Part shown: positions 7,089 through 14,819 of the stretch, piece after piece
How positions within the stretch are numbered: position 1 is the stretch's first letter
How the letters are laid out: each line of letters begins with the position of its first letter
DNA from: Candidatus Cloacimonadota bacterium
GTDB taxonomy: Bacteria > Cloacimonadota > Cloacimonadia > Cloacimonadales > TCS61
Direction of reading: 5' to 3'
Assembly (NCBI GenBank): GCA_021736135.1
Contig: JAIPGO010000044.1
Location: 1 to 32,927, forward strand
DNA: 32,927 bases
The notes under the pieces: generated by a model
Seen by the model: the letters and a program-made list of their open reading frames with translations, nothing else
Database searches by the model: none
Told to the model about the DNA's origin: nothing
Position numbers and translations under genes: made by a program

Positions 7089-7998
7089 GATATTTCTGGT
7101 GATATTATTGTTTACAGCACAACTGGCTGCTTTCAGCAGGCGTCCTTTATACGTGACTCCTTCCGATAAATATCATATAGTTCAGCCGGGTGATACGCTT
7201 TACCACATCAGCCAGCAAAGTGGAGTTAGTGTGGAAGATCTGAAGCTTTGCAATAATCTGCCCTCAGATAATATTACTGTTGGTCAAAAGATATATTATG
7301 AACCGCGAGATCCCGTGAAGCGCACTTCTTATATTACAGAACGCCCGTTACCGCCGGATAAGAAGCACGTAGTTCAAAAGGGCGAGACTCTAACGATAAT
7401 TGCCAATATTTATAATCTGGATCTGCTGGATCTGCTGCATTATAATACCATAAGCAACTGGGAATTGAGCGAGGGTCAGGTGATCAACCTGGCAGGGGGT
7501 ATGCTTTCTCAAGAACCGGCAGAACCGGTACCGCAGGAAACTGTTGCCAAAACGGGGAAAAAAGAAAAGAGAAAGCCGGAAAAGAAAGTGACTGAAAAGC
7601 AGGCAATGGTGCCCATTAAAACCGGAGATTTCATTTCCCCACTGGAGCAATACCGCATCAGTCAGCATTATAACAAGGATGAGCGGCACCAGGGTATAGA
7701 TCTGGCAGCTCCGGCAGGAACACCCGTCCTGGCGGTTATGGAGGGTACGGTGATTTATTCCGGTACCCAAAAAGGATATGGTAACCTGATAATCCTGGAA
7801 CACGAAAACCGGCTGATGACAGTTTATGCACATAATGAAAAGAATCTGGTTCCGGCAGGAGATAAAGTGAAACAGGGCGAGCAGATTGCCACGGTGGGCA
7901 GTACCGGACGTTCCACGGGAAACCATCTGCATTTTGAGATCCGGCAGGAAGGACATGCTGTTGATCCGGAGCCATATATCATCAATCCGGGCAGGTAA
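7066..7998 (+). CDS. LysM and M23 (LytM) domain murein endopeptidase
   Basis: The 310-residue protein is exported: residues 1-22 form a signal peptide ending near AAFS. Two LysM peptidoglycan-binding domains follow (about 36-79 and 100-144), then a Lys/Glu-rich linker and an M23 domain from about 190. The zinc site is complete: His208 and Asp212 in RHQGIDLA, His256 in VYAHN, and His289 of HLHF; His287 of the same motif is the usual catalytic partner. It should therefore be an active metallo-endopeptidase rather than an EnvC/NlpD-type activator lacking zinc ligands, though such a role in division cannot be excluded. It overlaps acylphosphatase and is followed after one base by the MerR gene. 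Confidence 0.93.
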   Translation: MKASGSFKIFLVILLFTAQLAAFSRRPLYVTPSDKYHIVQPGDTLYHISQQSGVSVEDLKLCNNLPSDNITVGQKIYYEPRDPVKRTSYITERPLPPDKKHVVQKGETLTIIANIYNLDLLDLLHYNTISNWELSEGQVINLAGGMLSQEPAEPVPQETVAKTGKKEKRKPEKKVTEKQAMVPIKTGDFISPLEQYRISQHYNKDERHQGIDLAAPAGTPVLAVMEGTVIYSGTQKGYGNLIILEHENRLMTVYAHNEKNLVPAGDKVKQGEQIATVGSTGRSTGNHLHFEIRQEGHAVDPEPYIINPGR

Positions 7999-7999
7999 A

Positions 8000-8299
8000 A
8001 TGAAAGAGAAAGAATTTATTAAAATTGGAGAAGCGGCAAAATCTATTCACATCCATGAACAGACAATCCGTGACTACGAGCGTAAAGGTTTGATCAGAAT
8101 CAGACGTTCGGAAAACAACACCCGTATGTTCAGTAGCGATGATCTGCTGAGAATTGATATAATAATTACTTTAACCCAGGAACTGGGCATGAATCTTAAT
8201 GGAGTGAAACTCGTTTTTGCCCTGCAACGAAAAATGGAGATGGCTGATGATGAGCTTCTGGACTACATCACAGATAATATTAATGATTTTCGAGTTTGA
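8000..8299 (+). CDS. MerR-family regulator, HspR-like
   Basis: The 99-residue protein carries an N-terminal winged helix of MerR type: FIKIGEAAKSIHIHEQTIRD, then YERKGLIRIRRSENNTRMF. It is followed by TLTQELGMNLNGVKLVF, which closely resembles the HspR subgroup of heat-shock repressors. It has no effector-binding domain, only a short C-terminal helix, which also fits HspR. An upstream in-frame start (7886) would lie inside the M23 gene and lacks sense; the ATG at 8000 begins one base after the M23 stop. No dnaK, clpB or HAIR-type operator is seen here, so the target is open. The neighbouring sigma factor is an attractive candidate. Confidence 0.82.
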   Translation: MKEKEFIKIGEAAKSIHIHEQTIRDYERKGLIRIRRSENNTRMFSSDDLLRIDIIITLTQELGMNLNGVKLVFALQRKMEMADDELLDYITDNINDFRV

Positions 8300-8313
8300 A
8301 ATAAAAACAAATA

Positions 8314-8342
8314 TTGACTTATTACAATATAAAAATAATTGT
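8314..8342 (+). promoter_or_regulatory. Predicted promoter of the sigma factor gene, overlapping a small palindrome
   Basis: TTGACT at 8314-8319 and TAATTG at 8337-8342 have 17-base spacing. A palindrome ACAAT-N9-ATTGT (8324-8342) covers the spacer and the -10 box. Such a position is usual for repressor sites and for MerR-family sites, and a MerR gene ends just upstream. The region is AT-rich, so a chance palindrome is possible. Confidence 0.35.
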
Positions 8343-8392
8343 TGTATCGGTTAAAATATTGAAGGTTTTGGGTAAGAAAGAGGGTATGTTGA

Positions 8393-9253
8393 ATGAGTGA
8401 GAATGTTTTCGATGATCGTGGATTGCAGATCTATCTGGGGCAGATAGCCGCCATTCGACCTTTAACGCGGGAAGAAGAGCAGGAATGCGCCAAACTCGCC
8501 AAAGAGGGAGATAAAGCGGCCATAAACCGGTTAGTGGAAGCTAATCTGAAGTTCGTGGTTAAGATAGCCTCGCGTTATCAGAACCGGGGATTGACCTTAA
8601 CGGAACTGATCAGCGAGGGCAACCAGGGATTATTGAAAGCGATAGAGAAATTTGAGCCGGAACGTCATAATAAATTCATATCTTACGCCGTGTGGTGGAT
8701 CAAGCAGAAAATAATATCTGCCTTAACTGAGAAAAATAACCTGATCCGTATACCGCTTGATAAAGCAAATCTTATCAATCGCATCAAGACCGAGAAAGAC
8801 CGGATTTACCGGGAATCAGGCGAAGTGGCACACATGGGCAGGATATCCACGAATGTGAATGTGCCTCTGAAGCAGATCAGGAAAGCCAATTTACAGAATG
8901 TCAATACCTTATCAATAGATGAAAATGCTCATAACAGTCATAATGATCCGATAAATTTTAATGAGTTTCTAGCTGATCCGAGCATAACAGATCCCAAGCA
9001 GCTATATCTGGCGGAGCGTCGGGAAAATAAGATTGAAGAGATACTGGGCGAACTGCCGGCGCGGGATTCCTTTATAATCAGAGAATACTTTGGACTGGAA
9101 GGTAAGAAGGGGAAGAATTTTGCCCAGATTGCCGAAGAACTGGGACTTTCACGGGAGCGCGTGCGCCAGATACAAAAACGTGCCCTGGAAAAAATAGCCG
9201 AATCTCTTGATTATGACTTTGAAGATACCTTCATTCTGGAGGGAGGAATCTGA
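8393..9253 (+). CDS. rpoD: Primary-type RNA polymerase sigma factor (RpoD-like, short form)
   Basis: Sigma70 proteins direct RNA polymerase to promoters. This 286-residue protein begins directly with region 1.2 (LQIYLGQIAAIRPLTREEE). It then has a full region 2 (about 44-112, with the -10-binding FISYAVWWIKQKI segment), region 3, and region 4 (about 215-270) with the -35-binding helix-turn-helix near 242-262 (LSRERVRQIQKRALEKI). It lacks region 1.1 and the non-conserved insertion of longer primary sigmas. That compact form is known for primary sigma factors in Bacteroidota and related phyla, but a group 2 paralog is also possible. AGAGGG lies about 9 bases before the ATG. Confidence 0.88.
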   Translation: MSENVFDDRGLQIYLGQIAAIRPLTREEEQECAKLAKEGDKAAINRLVEANLKFVVKIASRYQNRGLTLTELISEGNQGLLKAIEKFEPERHNKFISYAVWWIKQKIISALTEKNNLIRIPLDKANLINRIKTEKDRIYRESGEVAHMGRISTNVNVPLKQIRKANLQNVNTLSIDENAHNSHNDPINFNEFLADPSITDPKQLYLAERRENKIEEILGELPARDSFIIREYFGLEGKKGKNFAQIAEELGLSRERVRQIQKRALEKIAESLDYDFEDTFILEGGI

Positions 9254-9442
9254 ATAATTGACGATGGACAATGGATGATGGGTAATCGGTGAAAACATCC
9301 CTGGTCTGATTTGTCTTCCGAATCTCAAATTTCGGATTTAGGATTTCGATTCACTGTTCACTTCTCACTTTTCCCGGTTTTCTTCTAAAAATATCTTTAC
9401 AATAGAAGGGGTATGATTTAACTGCAAATTGGAGGAAAGCCA
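9254..9442. repeat. Intergenic repeat mosaic with a copy of the 22-base dispersed repeat
   Basis: Right after the sigma factor stop there is a run of GA(T/C)GGA-like units (9258-9289). It is followed by a 22-base exact copy (9296-9317) of 3389-3410, then a partly palindromic CCGAATCTCAAATTTCGG and a TTCACTGTTCACTTCTCAC run. No gene, preQ1-type riboswitch or clear terminator is seen. A TATGAT at 9412-9417 could be the -10 box for queD but lacks a good -35. Confidence 0.65.
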
Positions 9443-9811
9443 ATGTTTAAGCTGAATGTAATATCAGATTTTTCTTCAGCTCACAGACTGCAGGGTTATG
9501 AAGGTGCCTGCCGTAATCTGCATGGGCATAACTGGAAAGTGAGAGTAGGAATAAATGCGAGTAAAACTGATACCGTCGGTATGACCGTAGATTTCGGAGT
9601 AGTGAAGCGTCATCTTACAGAGTTGATGGATGCGCTTGACCACCGGTATCTGAATGAACTGGAATATTTTAAGGAAATGAATCCGACTTCGGAAAATATC
9701 GCCCGAGTGCTTTTTAACGAGCTCAGCAAGCGGCTTAACGGCGATTTCGTAAGAGTATGTGAAGTGGAAATCTGGGAAAGTGAACGTTCCTCAGTAGTTT
9801 ATTTTGAATGA
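9443..9811 (+). CDS. queD: 6-carboxytetrahydropterin synthase (QueD/PTPS family)
   Basis: QueD converts dihydroneopterin triphosphate to 6-carboxytetrahydropterin in the queuosine/7-deazaguanine pathway. Zinc ligands are His14, His27 and His29 in the NLHGHNW motif. The catalytic Cys23 sits four residues before HGH, and the Asp66-His67 pair and late Glu residues complete the site. The 122 residues match bacterial QueD rather than longer animal PTPS. GGAGGA precedes the ATG closely. The stop overlaps the engB start as ATGA. No other queuosine gene (queC, queE, queF) is present in the window. Confidence 0.9.
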   Translation: MFKLNVISDFSSAHRLQGYEGACRNLHGHNWKVRVGINASKTDTVGMTVDFGVVKRHLTELMDALDHRYLNELEYFKEMNPTSENIARVLFNELSKRLNGDFVRVCEVEIWESERSSVVYFE

Positions 9812-10413
9812 TAAGAATCACAGCTTCGGAATTTATCAAGAGCGCCGTCAAGCCTGACCACTATCCTCCCGCCCAATATGCGGAAATAGCCTTTGTGGGG
9901 AAATCAAACGTGGGGAAATCATCATTGATCAATGCGCTTTTAAACCGGAAAGCACTGGCAAAGGTGAGTCGTCAGCCGGGTAAAACAAGGCTGCTGAATT
10001 TTTTTCAGGTGCGTTTCAAATCGGGCGAACAGGATGGTTTTTTTACGGCAGTGGATCTGCCGGGTTATGGTTTTGCCAAAGTAAGTGAGCAGGAAAAAGA
10101 ATCCTGGCGAGTAATGATAGAGAGCTATTTCAGAATACGTCAGGAGCTGCGCGGGGTATTCGTGCTGGTGGATATTCGTCACAAGGCAGACGTGAAAGAT
10201 ATGGCTATGCTTGACATGCTGCGCAGCCTGGGAATACATTTTGCCATTGCTGCGACGAAAAGCGATAAAATCGCCCAGGCAAAAGTGGGTATTGCTTTAC
10301 AGAAACTGGCAAAAGGACTGCAATTGCAGGATGAAAAAATAATGCCGTTTTCGGCTTTAAAGAAAACCGGACAGACCCGGATATTAAATTGGATAGAAGA
10401 GCTTATACTTTAA
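9808..10413 (+). CDS. engB: Ribosome biogenesis GTPase EngB (YsxC/YihA)
   Basis: EngB is a cytosolic GTPase needed for large ribosomal subunit assembly. The 201 residues are the normal length. G1 is GKSNVGKS (31-38), the G2 Thr lies at about 60 in PGKTRLLNFF, G3 DLPG (83-86) is followed by the family-typical YGFA, G4 is TKSD (150-153), and the final SALKKTG acts as G5. The ATG overlaps the queD stop (ATGA), indicating coupled translation. dxs starts 16 bases downstream. Confidence 0.95.
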   Translation: MIRITASEFIKSAVKPDHYPPAQYAEIAFVGKSNVGKSSLINALLNRKALAKVSRQPGKTRLLNFFQVRFKSGEQDGFFTAVDLPGYGFAKVSEQEKESWRVMIESYFRIRQELRGVFVLVDIRHKADVKDMAMLDMLRSLGIHFAIAATKSDKIAQAKVGIALQKLAKGLQLQDEKIMPFSALKKTGQTRILNWIEELIL

Positions 10414-10429
10414 GCAAAAAGGAAAAATA

Positions 10430-12313
10430 ATGATTCTGGAAAAGATAGACAACCCGAGTAAAATCAAAGCCCTTTCTCTGGGGGAATTACGCAAATTAGC
10501 GGAGGAAATCCGCAAACGCATAATAGAAGTTACCGCGTTAAATGGCGGACATGTGGCACCTAGCCTGGGCGCTACGGATATTGCAATTGCGCTGCTTTAC
10601 GTCTTTGATCCGCTGCAGGACAGGATCGTCTGGGACGTGGGACATCAAAGCTATGCTTACAAGATATTAACGGGCAGAAACGAGCGCTTCGGTACGCTGC
10701 GTCAGTATGACGGCATCAGCGGTTTCAATAAGATGAATGAAAGCAAATATGATGCTTTTGGAGTAGGACATGCCAGCACATCTATTTCGGCGACACTGGG
10801 AATTGCCGTTGCCAAGGAAAAGCTGGGGGAAAGAGGGAAGGCAGTAGCGATAATTGGAGATGGCGCTTTAACCGGCGGGATGTCTTTTGAAGCGCTAAAC
10901 CATGCCGGGCACCTGAATAAGAACCTGATAGTGATCTTGAATGACAATAACATGTCCATATCTTCCAATGTGGGTGCATTACAGAAATATTTTGCTGACT
11001 TCCTGGTCAGCCGCTCCTATAATCAGTTAAAGGGGAAAGTCTGGGACTTTCTGCAGAACCTGCCAACCTCCGATCATAACCGCAGACGCCTGGTGCATTT
11101 TATTCAGAAGTTTGAAGGTAACTTGATCAATATACTGGCACCGAATGTAATCTTTGAGGATCTGGGCTTTAAATATGCCGGCCCTATAGATGGTCATAAT
11201 ATTGCCCGGCTCATCCGCATATTCAGGCGAGCCAAAGACAATATGGAAGGACCAGTGCTTCTGCATGTAGTCACCCAGAAAGGGAAAGGCTATGAGCCGG
11301 CAGAAGATAATGCTTCCAAGTTTCATGGTTTGGGACCATATCAGGTGGAAACGGGAGAATGCGTTGACAAGTCAGGAATTTCCTATTCGCGCATATTTGG
11401 TGAGAAATTAATGCAGCTGGCAGAGGAAAACGATAAAATAGTTGCCGTAACGGCCGCCATGACAGATGGAACCGGGCTGGCAGGTTTTGCCATAAAATAT
11501 CCGCAGCGTTTTTTTGATGTGGGAATAGCGGAACAGCATGGAGTAACCTTTGCTGCCGGAATGGCAACACGTGGATTGAAGCCGTTTATCGCGATATATT
11601 CCACTTTTCTGCAGCGTGCTTTTGATCAGGTGATCCATGATGTGGCGTTACAGAAACTTCCGGTAGTATTCTGCCTGGATCGTGCCGGATTAGTAGGCGA
11701 AGACGGGGCTACTCATCATGGCAGTTTTGATATTTCTTACCTGCGGCTGATCCCGGATGTGGTGATAATGGCACCCAGCAGCGGAGATGAACTGGAAAAA
11801 ATGCTGGATTTTGCTGCCGGATATGAAGCGGGTCCTGTTTTTATCCGCTACCCGCGTGGTAGTGCCCTGCGCTGTAATCAGGAGTATCCGCCCCTGGAAA
11901 AAGGAAAAGCTGTAATTGTTCAGGAAGGGATAAATATTGCTTTGCTGGGAACCGGAAAGTTTCAGCAGGAAGCCAGGGAGATGGCGCAACTGATCAAGGA
12001 TAAATACTCTCTGGATGTGATGATCATTGACGCCCGTTTTGTGAAACCTCTCGATACCGAACTCCTGAAAAAACTGGAATCGACGATCAGGGTCATGGTT
12101 ACCCTGGAAGATAACAGCCTTGCCGGTGGAATCGGGGAAAGCATAAAAAGCTTTTACTGTAACAGCGCCATGCAGGTATATAATTTTGGCATACCGGACA
12201 GTTTTGTCACCCACGGCAAAGTTAATATATTACTAAAGTCGCTGGAACTGGAAGCAGAGCAGATCCTGCAGAAACTGGAAGCAGCAGGGATTTTTGAGAG
12301 TGGAATTTTATAG
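10430..12313 (+). CDS. dxs: 1-deoxy-D-xylulose-5-phosphate synthase
   Basis: Dxs condenses pyruvate and glyceraldehyde 3-phosphate, the first step of the MEP isoprenoid route, using thiamine diphosphate. The 627-residue protein has the N-terminal GGHVAPSLGA and DVGHQSYAYKILTGR motifs, the ThDP/Mg site GDGALTGG (143-150) with NDNNMSIS (171-178), and DVGIAEQHG with the catalytic Glu. The Dxs-typical LDRAGLVGEDGATHHG follows, and a C-terminal transketolase domain ends the protein. No truncation is seen. It sits between engB and mnmE in a tight plus-strand run and overlaps the start of mnmE, so regulation is probably shared. Confidence 0.96.
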   Translation: MILEKIDNPSKIKALSLGELRKLAEEIRKRIIEVTALNGGHVAPSLGATDIAIALLYVFDPLQDRIVWDVGHQSYAYKILTGRNERFGTLRQYDGISGFNKMNESKYDAFGVGHASTSISATLGIAVAKEKLGERGKAVAIIGDGALTGGMSFEALNHAGHLNKNLIVILNDNNMSISSNVGALQKYFADFLVSRSYNQLKGKVWDFLQNLPTSDHNRRRLVHFIQKFEGNLINILAPNVIFEDLGFKYAGPIDGHNIARLIRIFRRAKDNMEGPVLLHVVTQKGKGYEPAEDNASKFHGLGPYQVETGECVDKSGISYSRIFGEKLMQLAEENDKIVAVTAAMTDGTGLAGFAIKYPQRFFDVGIAEQHGVTFAAGMATRGLKPFIAIYSTFLQRAFDQVIHDVALQKLPVVFCLDRAGLVGEDGATHHGSFDISYLRLIPDVVIMAPSSGDELEKMLDFAAGYEAGPVFIRYPRGSALRCNQEYPPLEKGKAVIVQEGINIALLGTGKFQQEAREMAQLIKDKYSLDVMIIDARFVKPLDTELLKKLESTIRVMVTLEDNSLAGGIGESIKSFYCNSAMQVYNFGIPDSFVTHGKVNILLKSLELEAEQILQKLEAAGIFESGIL

Positions 12314-13652
12314 AGATACTATTGCTGCCATATCAACACCATCCGGAAAAGGGGGCATACACCTGATCCGGGTAAGCGGCGAGGCTGCTATTGCAGTAGT
12401 AAACAAGATATTTAAAGGTAAAAACCTGCACCTGCTGCCGAGTCATAAGATAACATTCGGCAGAATTTATGACAAAGAAGAGCTCCTGGATGAAGTGCTC
12501 GTGACCATATTCCGGTCACCTCACAGCTATACCGGAGAAGACGTTGTGGAAATATCCTGCCATGGAAACCAGTTCGTGGCGGAAAGAATTCTGGGAATAT
12601 TGCTGATCCGGGTACGACTGGCACAGCCGGGAGAATTTACGCAGCGGGCTTTTTTGAATGATAAGATGGATTTGACGCAGGCGGAAGCAGTTGGTGACCT
12701 GCTGGCTGCATCCACGCGCCATTCACAGCGCCAGGCACTCAATCAGCTGGAAGGTAGACTGGCAGCACGGATCAGGGAATATGTGCAGATTTTAACGCAT
12801 TACCGGCTGTTGCTGGAACTGGAAATAGATTTTTCCGATGATGACACAGAGGAGCTTGATTATGCGGCACTGGCTAATGCTCTTTCCAGCCTGGAAAAAG
12901 AACTGGAACAACTGGCAGCCAGTGGAAGGGATGGTTTGATATTACGTGAGGGTTACCGTGTTTGCCTGGTGGGTCAGCCGAATGTAGGGAAATCAAGTAT
13001 TTTCAATAAAATCCTGGAAACAGAACGGGCCATCGTCACGCCTGTTCCGGGAACCACACGTGATTACCTGGAAGAAGCCCTGGCGTTAGAAGGATTTTTA
13101 GTAAAACTTTATGATACTGCCGGGATCAGGGATACAGAAGACGAAATAGAAAAAATAGGAATTACTCGCAGCTATGACATCATCAAGGAAGCCCATCTGC
13201 TTGTTTATGTTAATGAGGGTACCGATGATGCTGAAGATCTGAAAATACTGGCAGAACTGGCAGGAGAAGATAAAATAATTAAGGTTTTGAATAAAAGTGA
13301 TATTCTCTCTGAAGATATAAAAAATAGTTTTGCCGGGAGGGATTACTTACTGTGCTCAACATTTGATGCCAACGGGCTTCAGCCATTGAAACTGGCCATG
13401 CTGAATAAAATAGCCATCGATCCGAGAGATATACCGGAAACATTACTGAGCAACAGCCGTCAAATTGCCGCCGTGCAGAAGGCTCTGGCAAATATCCACC
13501 TGGCAAGTGAAGCGCTGGAAAACAAGGTCAGCGCGGAATTTATTGCCTTTGATCTGCAGGAAGCCAGCAGAAACCTGGAAGACATAACCGGAATGATCAC
13601 AACTGACGAAATACTCAACCGGATATTTGCGGAATTCTGCATCGGCAAATAA
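12300..13652 (+). CDS. mnmE: tRNA modification GTPase MnmE
   Basis: With MnmG, MnmE modifies the wobble uridine of certain tRNAs (5-carboxymethylaminomethyl). The N-terminal formyl-folate-binding domain opens with DTIAAISTPSGKGGIHLIRV. The G domain is inserted in the helical domain, with G1 GQPNVGKS (225-232), G2 PGTTRD, G3 DTAG and G4 NKSD. The diagnostic C-terminal CIGK, whose Cys is functionally important, is intact. No ATG fits: GTG at 12300 is preferred, since it gives the family-typical start and has AGGGA 9 bases upstream; TTG at 12294 is the alternative. The gene overlaps the dxs 3' end. mnmG is not in the window. Confidence 0.95.
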   Translation: MEFYRDTIAAISTPSGKGGIHLIRVSGEAAIAVVNKIFKGKNLHLLPSHKITFGRIYDKEELLDEVLVTIFRSPHSYTGEDVVEISCHGNQFVAERILGILLIRVRLAQPGEFTQRAFLNDKMDLTQAEAVGDLLAASTRHSQRQALNQLEGRLAARIREYVQILTHYRLLLELEIDFSDDDTEELDYAALANALSSLEKELEQLAASGRDGLILREGYRVCLVGQPNVGKSSIFNKILETERAIVTPVPGTTRDYLEEALALEGFLVKLYDTAGIRDTEDEIEKIGITRSYDIIKEAHLLVYVNEGTDDAEDLKILAELAGEDKIIKVLNKSDILSEDIKNSFAGRDYLLCSTFDANGLQPLKLAMLNKIAIDPRDIPETLLSNSRQIAAVQKALANIHLASEALENKVSAEFIAFDLQEASRNLEDITGMITTDEILNRIFAEFCIGK

Positions 13653-13670
13653 GGTGCCGGTAAAAATAAA

Positions 13671-13699
13671 TTGATATAAATCTGAGAATAAAAAATAAT
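13671..13699 (+). promoter_or_regulatory. Predicted internal promoter before the YchF-like GTPase gene
   Basis: TTGATA (13671-13676) and AATAAT (13694-13699) are each one base from the sigma70 consensus at ideal 17-base spacing. The 85-base gap after mnmE is one of the few breaks in the long run, so transcription may restart here. Confidence 0.5.
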
Positions 13700-13737
13700 T
13701 GCCACTGGCAAAGAGACTTGAGAAGGAACAGTGAAAT

Positions 13738-14817
13738 ATGAAAATAGGCTTGATAGGACTGGAAAATTCAGGTAAGACTACCATCTTTAATGCCTTGACC
13801 GGGCTTAATGCGGAAGTAACCTCCTATAGCAGTCAGAAACTGGAACCCAATATCGGGGTTGTGAATGTTGATGATGAGCGGATTACCTGGCTTTCGGAGC
13901 TTTATATGCCCAAGAAAACCATATATGCTCACATCGAGTTCACCGATTTTGCCGGATTAACTTCGGGCAGCAAGGAAGGCGAGGCGTTTTCGGCAGCATC
14001 CATGGGTTTGATAAAAACAACAGATGCCCTGGCACTGGTCGTACGTAATTTTACCGACGATATTATATATCAAAGCCTGGGGAAACCAAAACCGGTGGCG
14101 GATATAACTAATATTTGCGATGAGATGATATTGAGCGACCTGATGATCACGGAAAAGCGCTTGGAACGCATTGAGAAAGACAAAAAACGCGGTTTGAAAA
14201 ACGCCGAACTGCTCGTGGAAGAGCATACGCTTCTGCGTATTCAGGAACAGCTTAACAAAATGCTGCCCCTGCGTGATCTGGAACTTGCAACTGATGAAGA
14301 AAAAGCAGTACGCGGATTCCGCTTTCTCACTCAGAAACCGCTGCTGGTCATCTTGAATTCAGATGAAAATAACTTTGGCAAACAGCCGGAACTGCTGGCA
14401 GAAATAGAAAAAGATTATAATGTCATTGAAATGGCGGGAAATTTTGAGATGGAATTGAGCAAACTGGATGAAGAGGAAGCAGATATGTTCATGTCTGATA
14501 TGAATATCAAAGAATCCGCTGTAAATCGTCTGGTGACATTTGCCTATCGCATCCTGGGATTGATCAGCTTTTTTACGGCCGGAAAAGATGAGGTGCGCGC
14601 CTGGACGATTGCCAATGGTGAAACTGCCGTGGAAGCGGCAGGCACGATCCATTCCGATCTGGCTCGGGGATTTATCCGGGCTGAGTGCTTTAATTATGAA
14701 GACCTCAAGGCTGCCGGCTCGGAAAAAGCCGTGAAAGAATATAATAAAATGCGGCTGGAAGGTAAAACCTATCACGTGAAAGATGGCGATATTCTTAACA
14801 TTCGCTTCAGTGTGTAA
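13738..14817 (+). CDS. Divergent YchF/OLA1-like P-loop NTPase
   Basis: The 359-residue length and the C-terminal DUF933/TGS block (FFTAGKDEVRAWTI, RGFIRAECFNYEDL, MRLEGKTYHVKDGDILN) identify the YchF/OLA1 family. These are ribosome-associated NTPases that prefer ATP because the usual NKxD motif is replaced; here the matching position reads NSDE, which fits. The P-loop is GLENSGKTT rather than the common GLPNVGKST, and the G3 region is DFAGLTSGSKEGE. It is therefore a divergent member, perhaps a paralog of a standard YchF encoded elsewhere. ftsK starts 2 bases after its stop. Confidence 0.85.
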   Translation: MKIGLIGLENSGKTTIFNALTGLNAEVTSYSSQKLEPNIGVVNVDDERITWLSELYMPKKTIYAHIEFTDFAGLTSGSKEGEAFSAASMGLIKTTDALALVVRNFTDDIIYQSLGKPKPVADITNICDEMILSDLMITEKRLERIEKDKKRGLKNAELLVEEHTLLRIQEQLNKMLPLRDLELATDEEKAVRGFRFLTQKPLLVILNSDENNFGKQPELLAEIEKDYNVIEMAGNFEMELSKLDEEEADMFMSDMNIKESAVNRLVTFAYRILGLISFFTAGKDEVRAWTIANGETAVEAAGTIHSDLARGFIRAECFNYEDLKAAGSEKAVKEYNKMRLEGKTYHVKDGDILNIRFSV

Positions 14818-14819
14818 TT

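Noticed and set aside
8300-8392. HAIR or CIRCE heat-shock operator near the HspR-like gene
   Set aside because: Neither CTTGAGT-N7-ACTCAAG nor TTAGCACTC-N9-GAGTGCTAA is present; only a short AT-rich palindrome is seen.
9254-9442. Possible preQ1 riboswitch before queD
   Set aside because: The spacer lacks the preQ1-I hairpin with A-rich tail; it is explained by repeats.
11690-12214. Minus-strand open frame of 174 codons within dxs
   Set aside because: It is antisense to the conserved transketolase C-terminal domain of Dxs; no independent support.
13721-13737. Rho-independent terminator after mnmE (TTGCC-ACT-GGCAA at about 13699-13711)
   Set aside because: The stem is only five base pairs, has no T-run after it, and lies just downstream of a promoter-like sequence.
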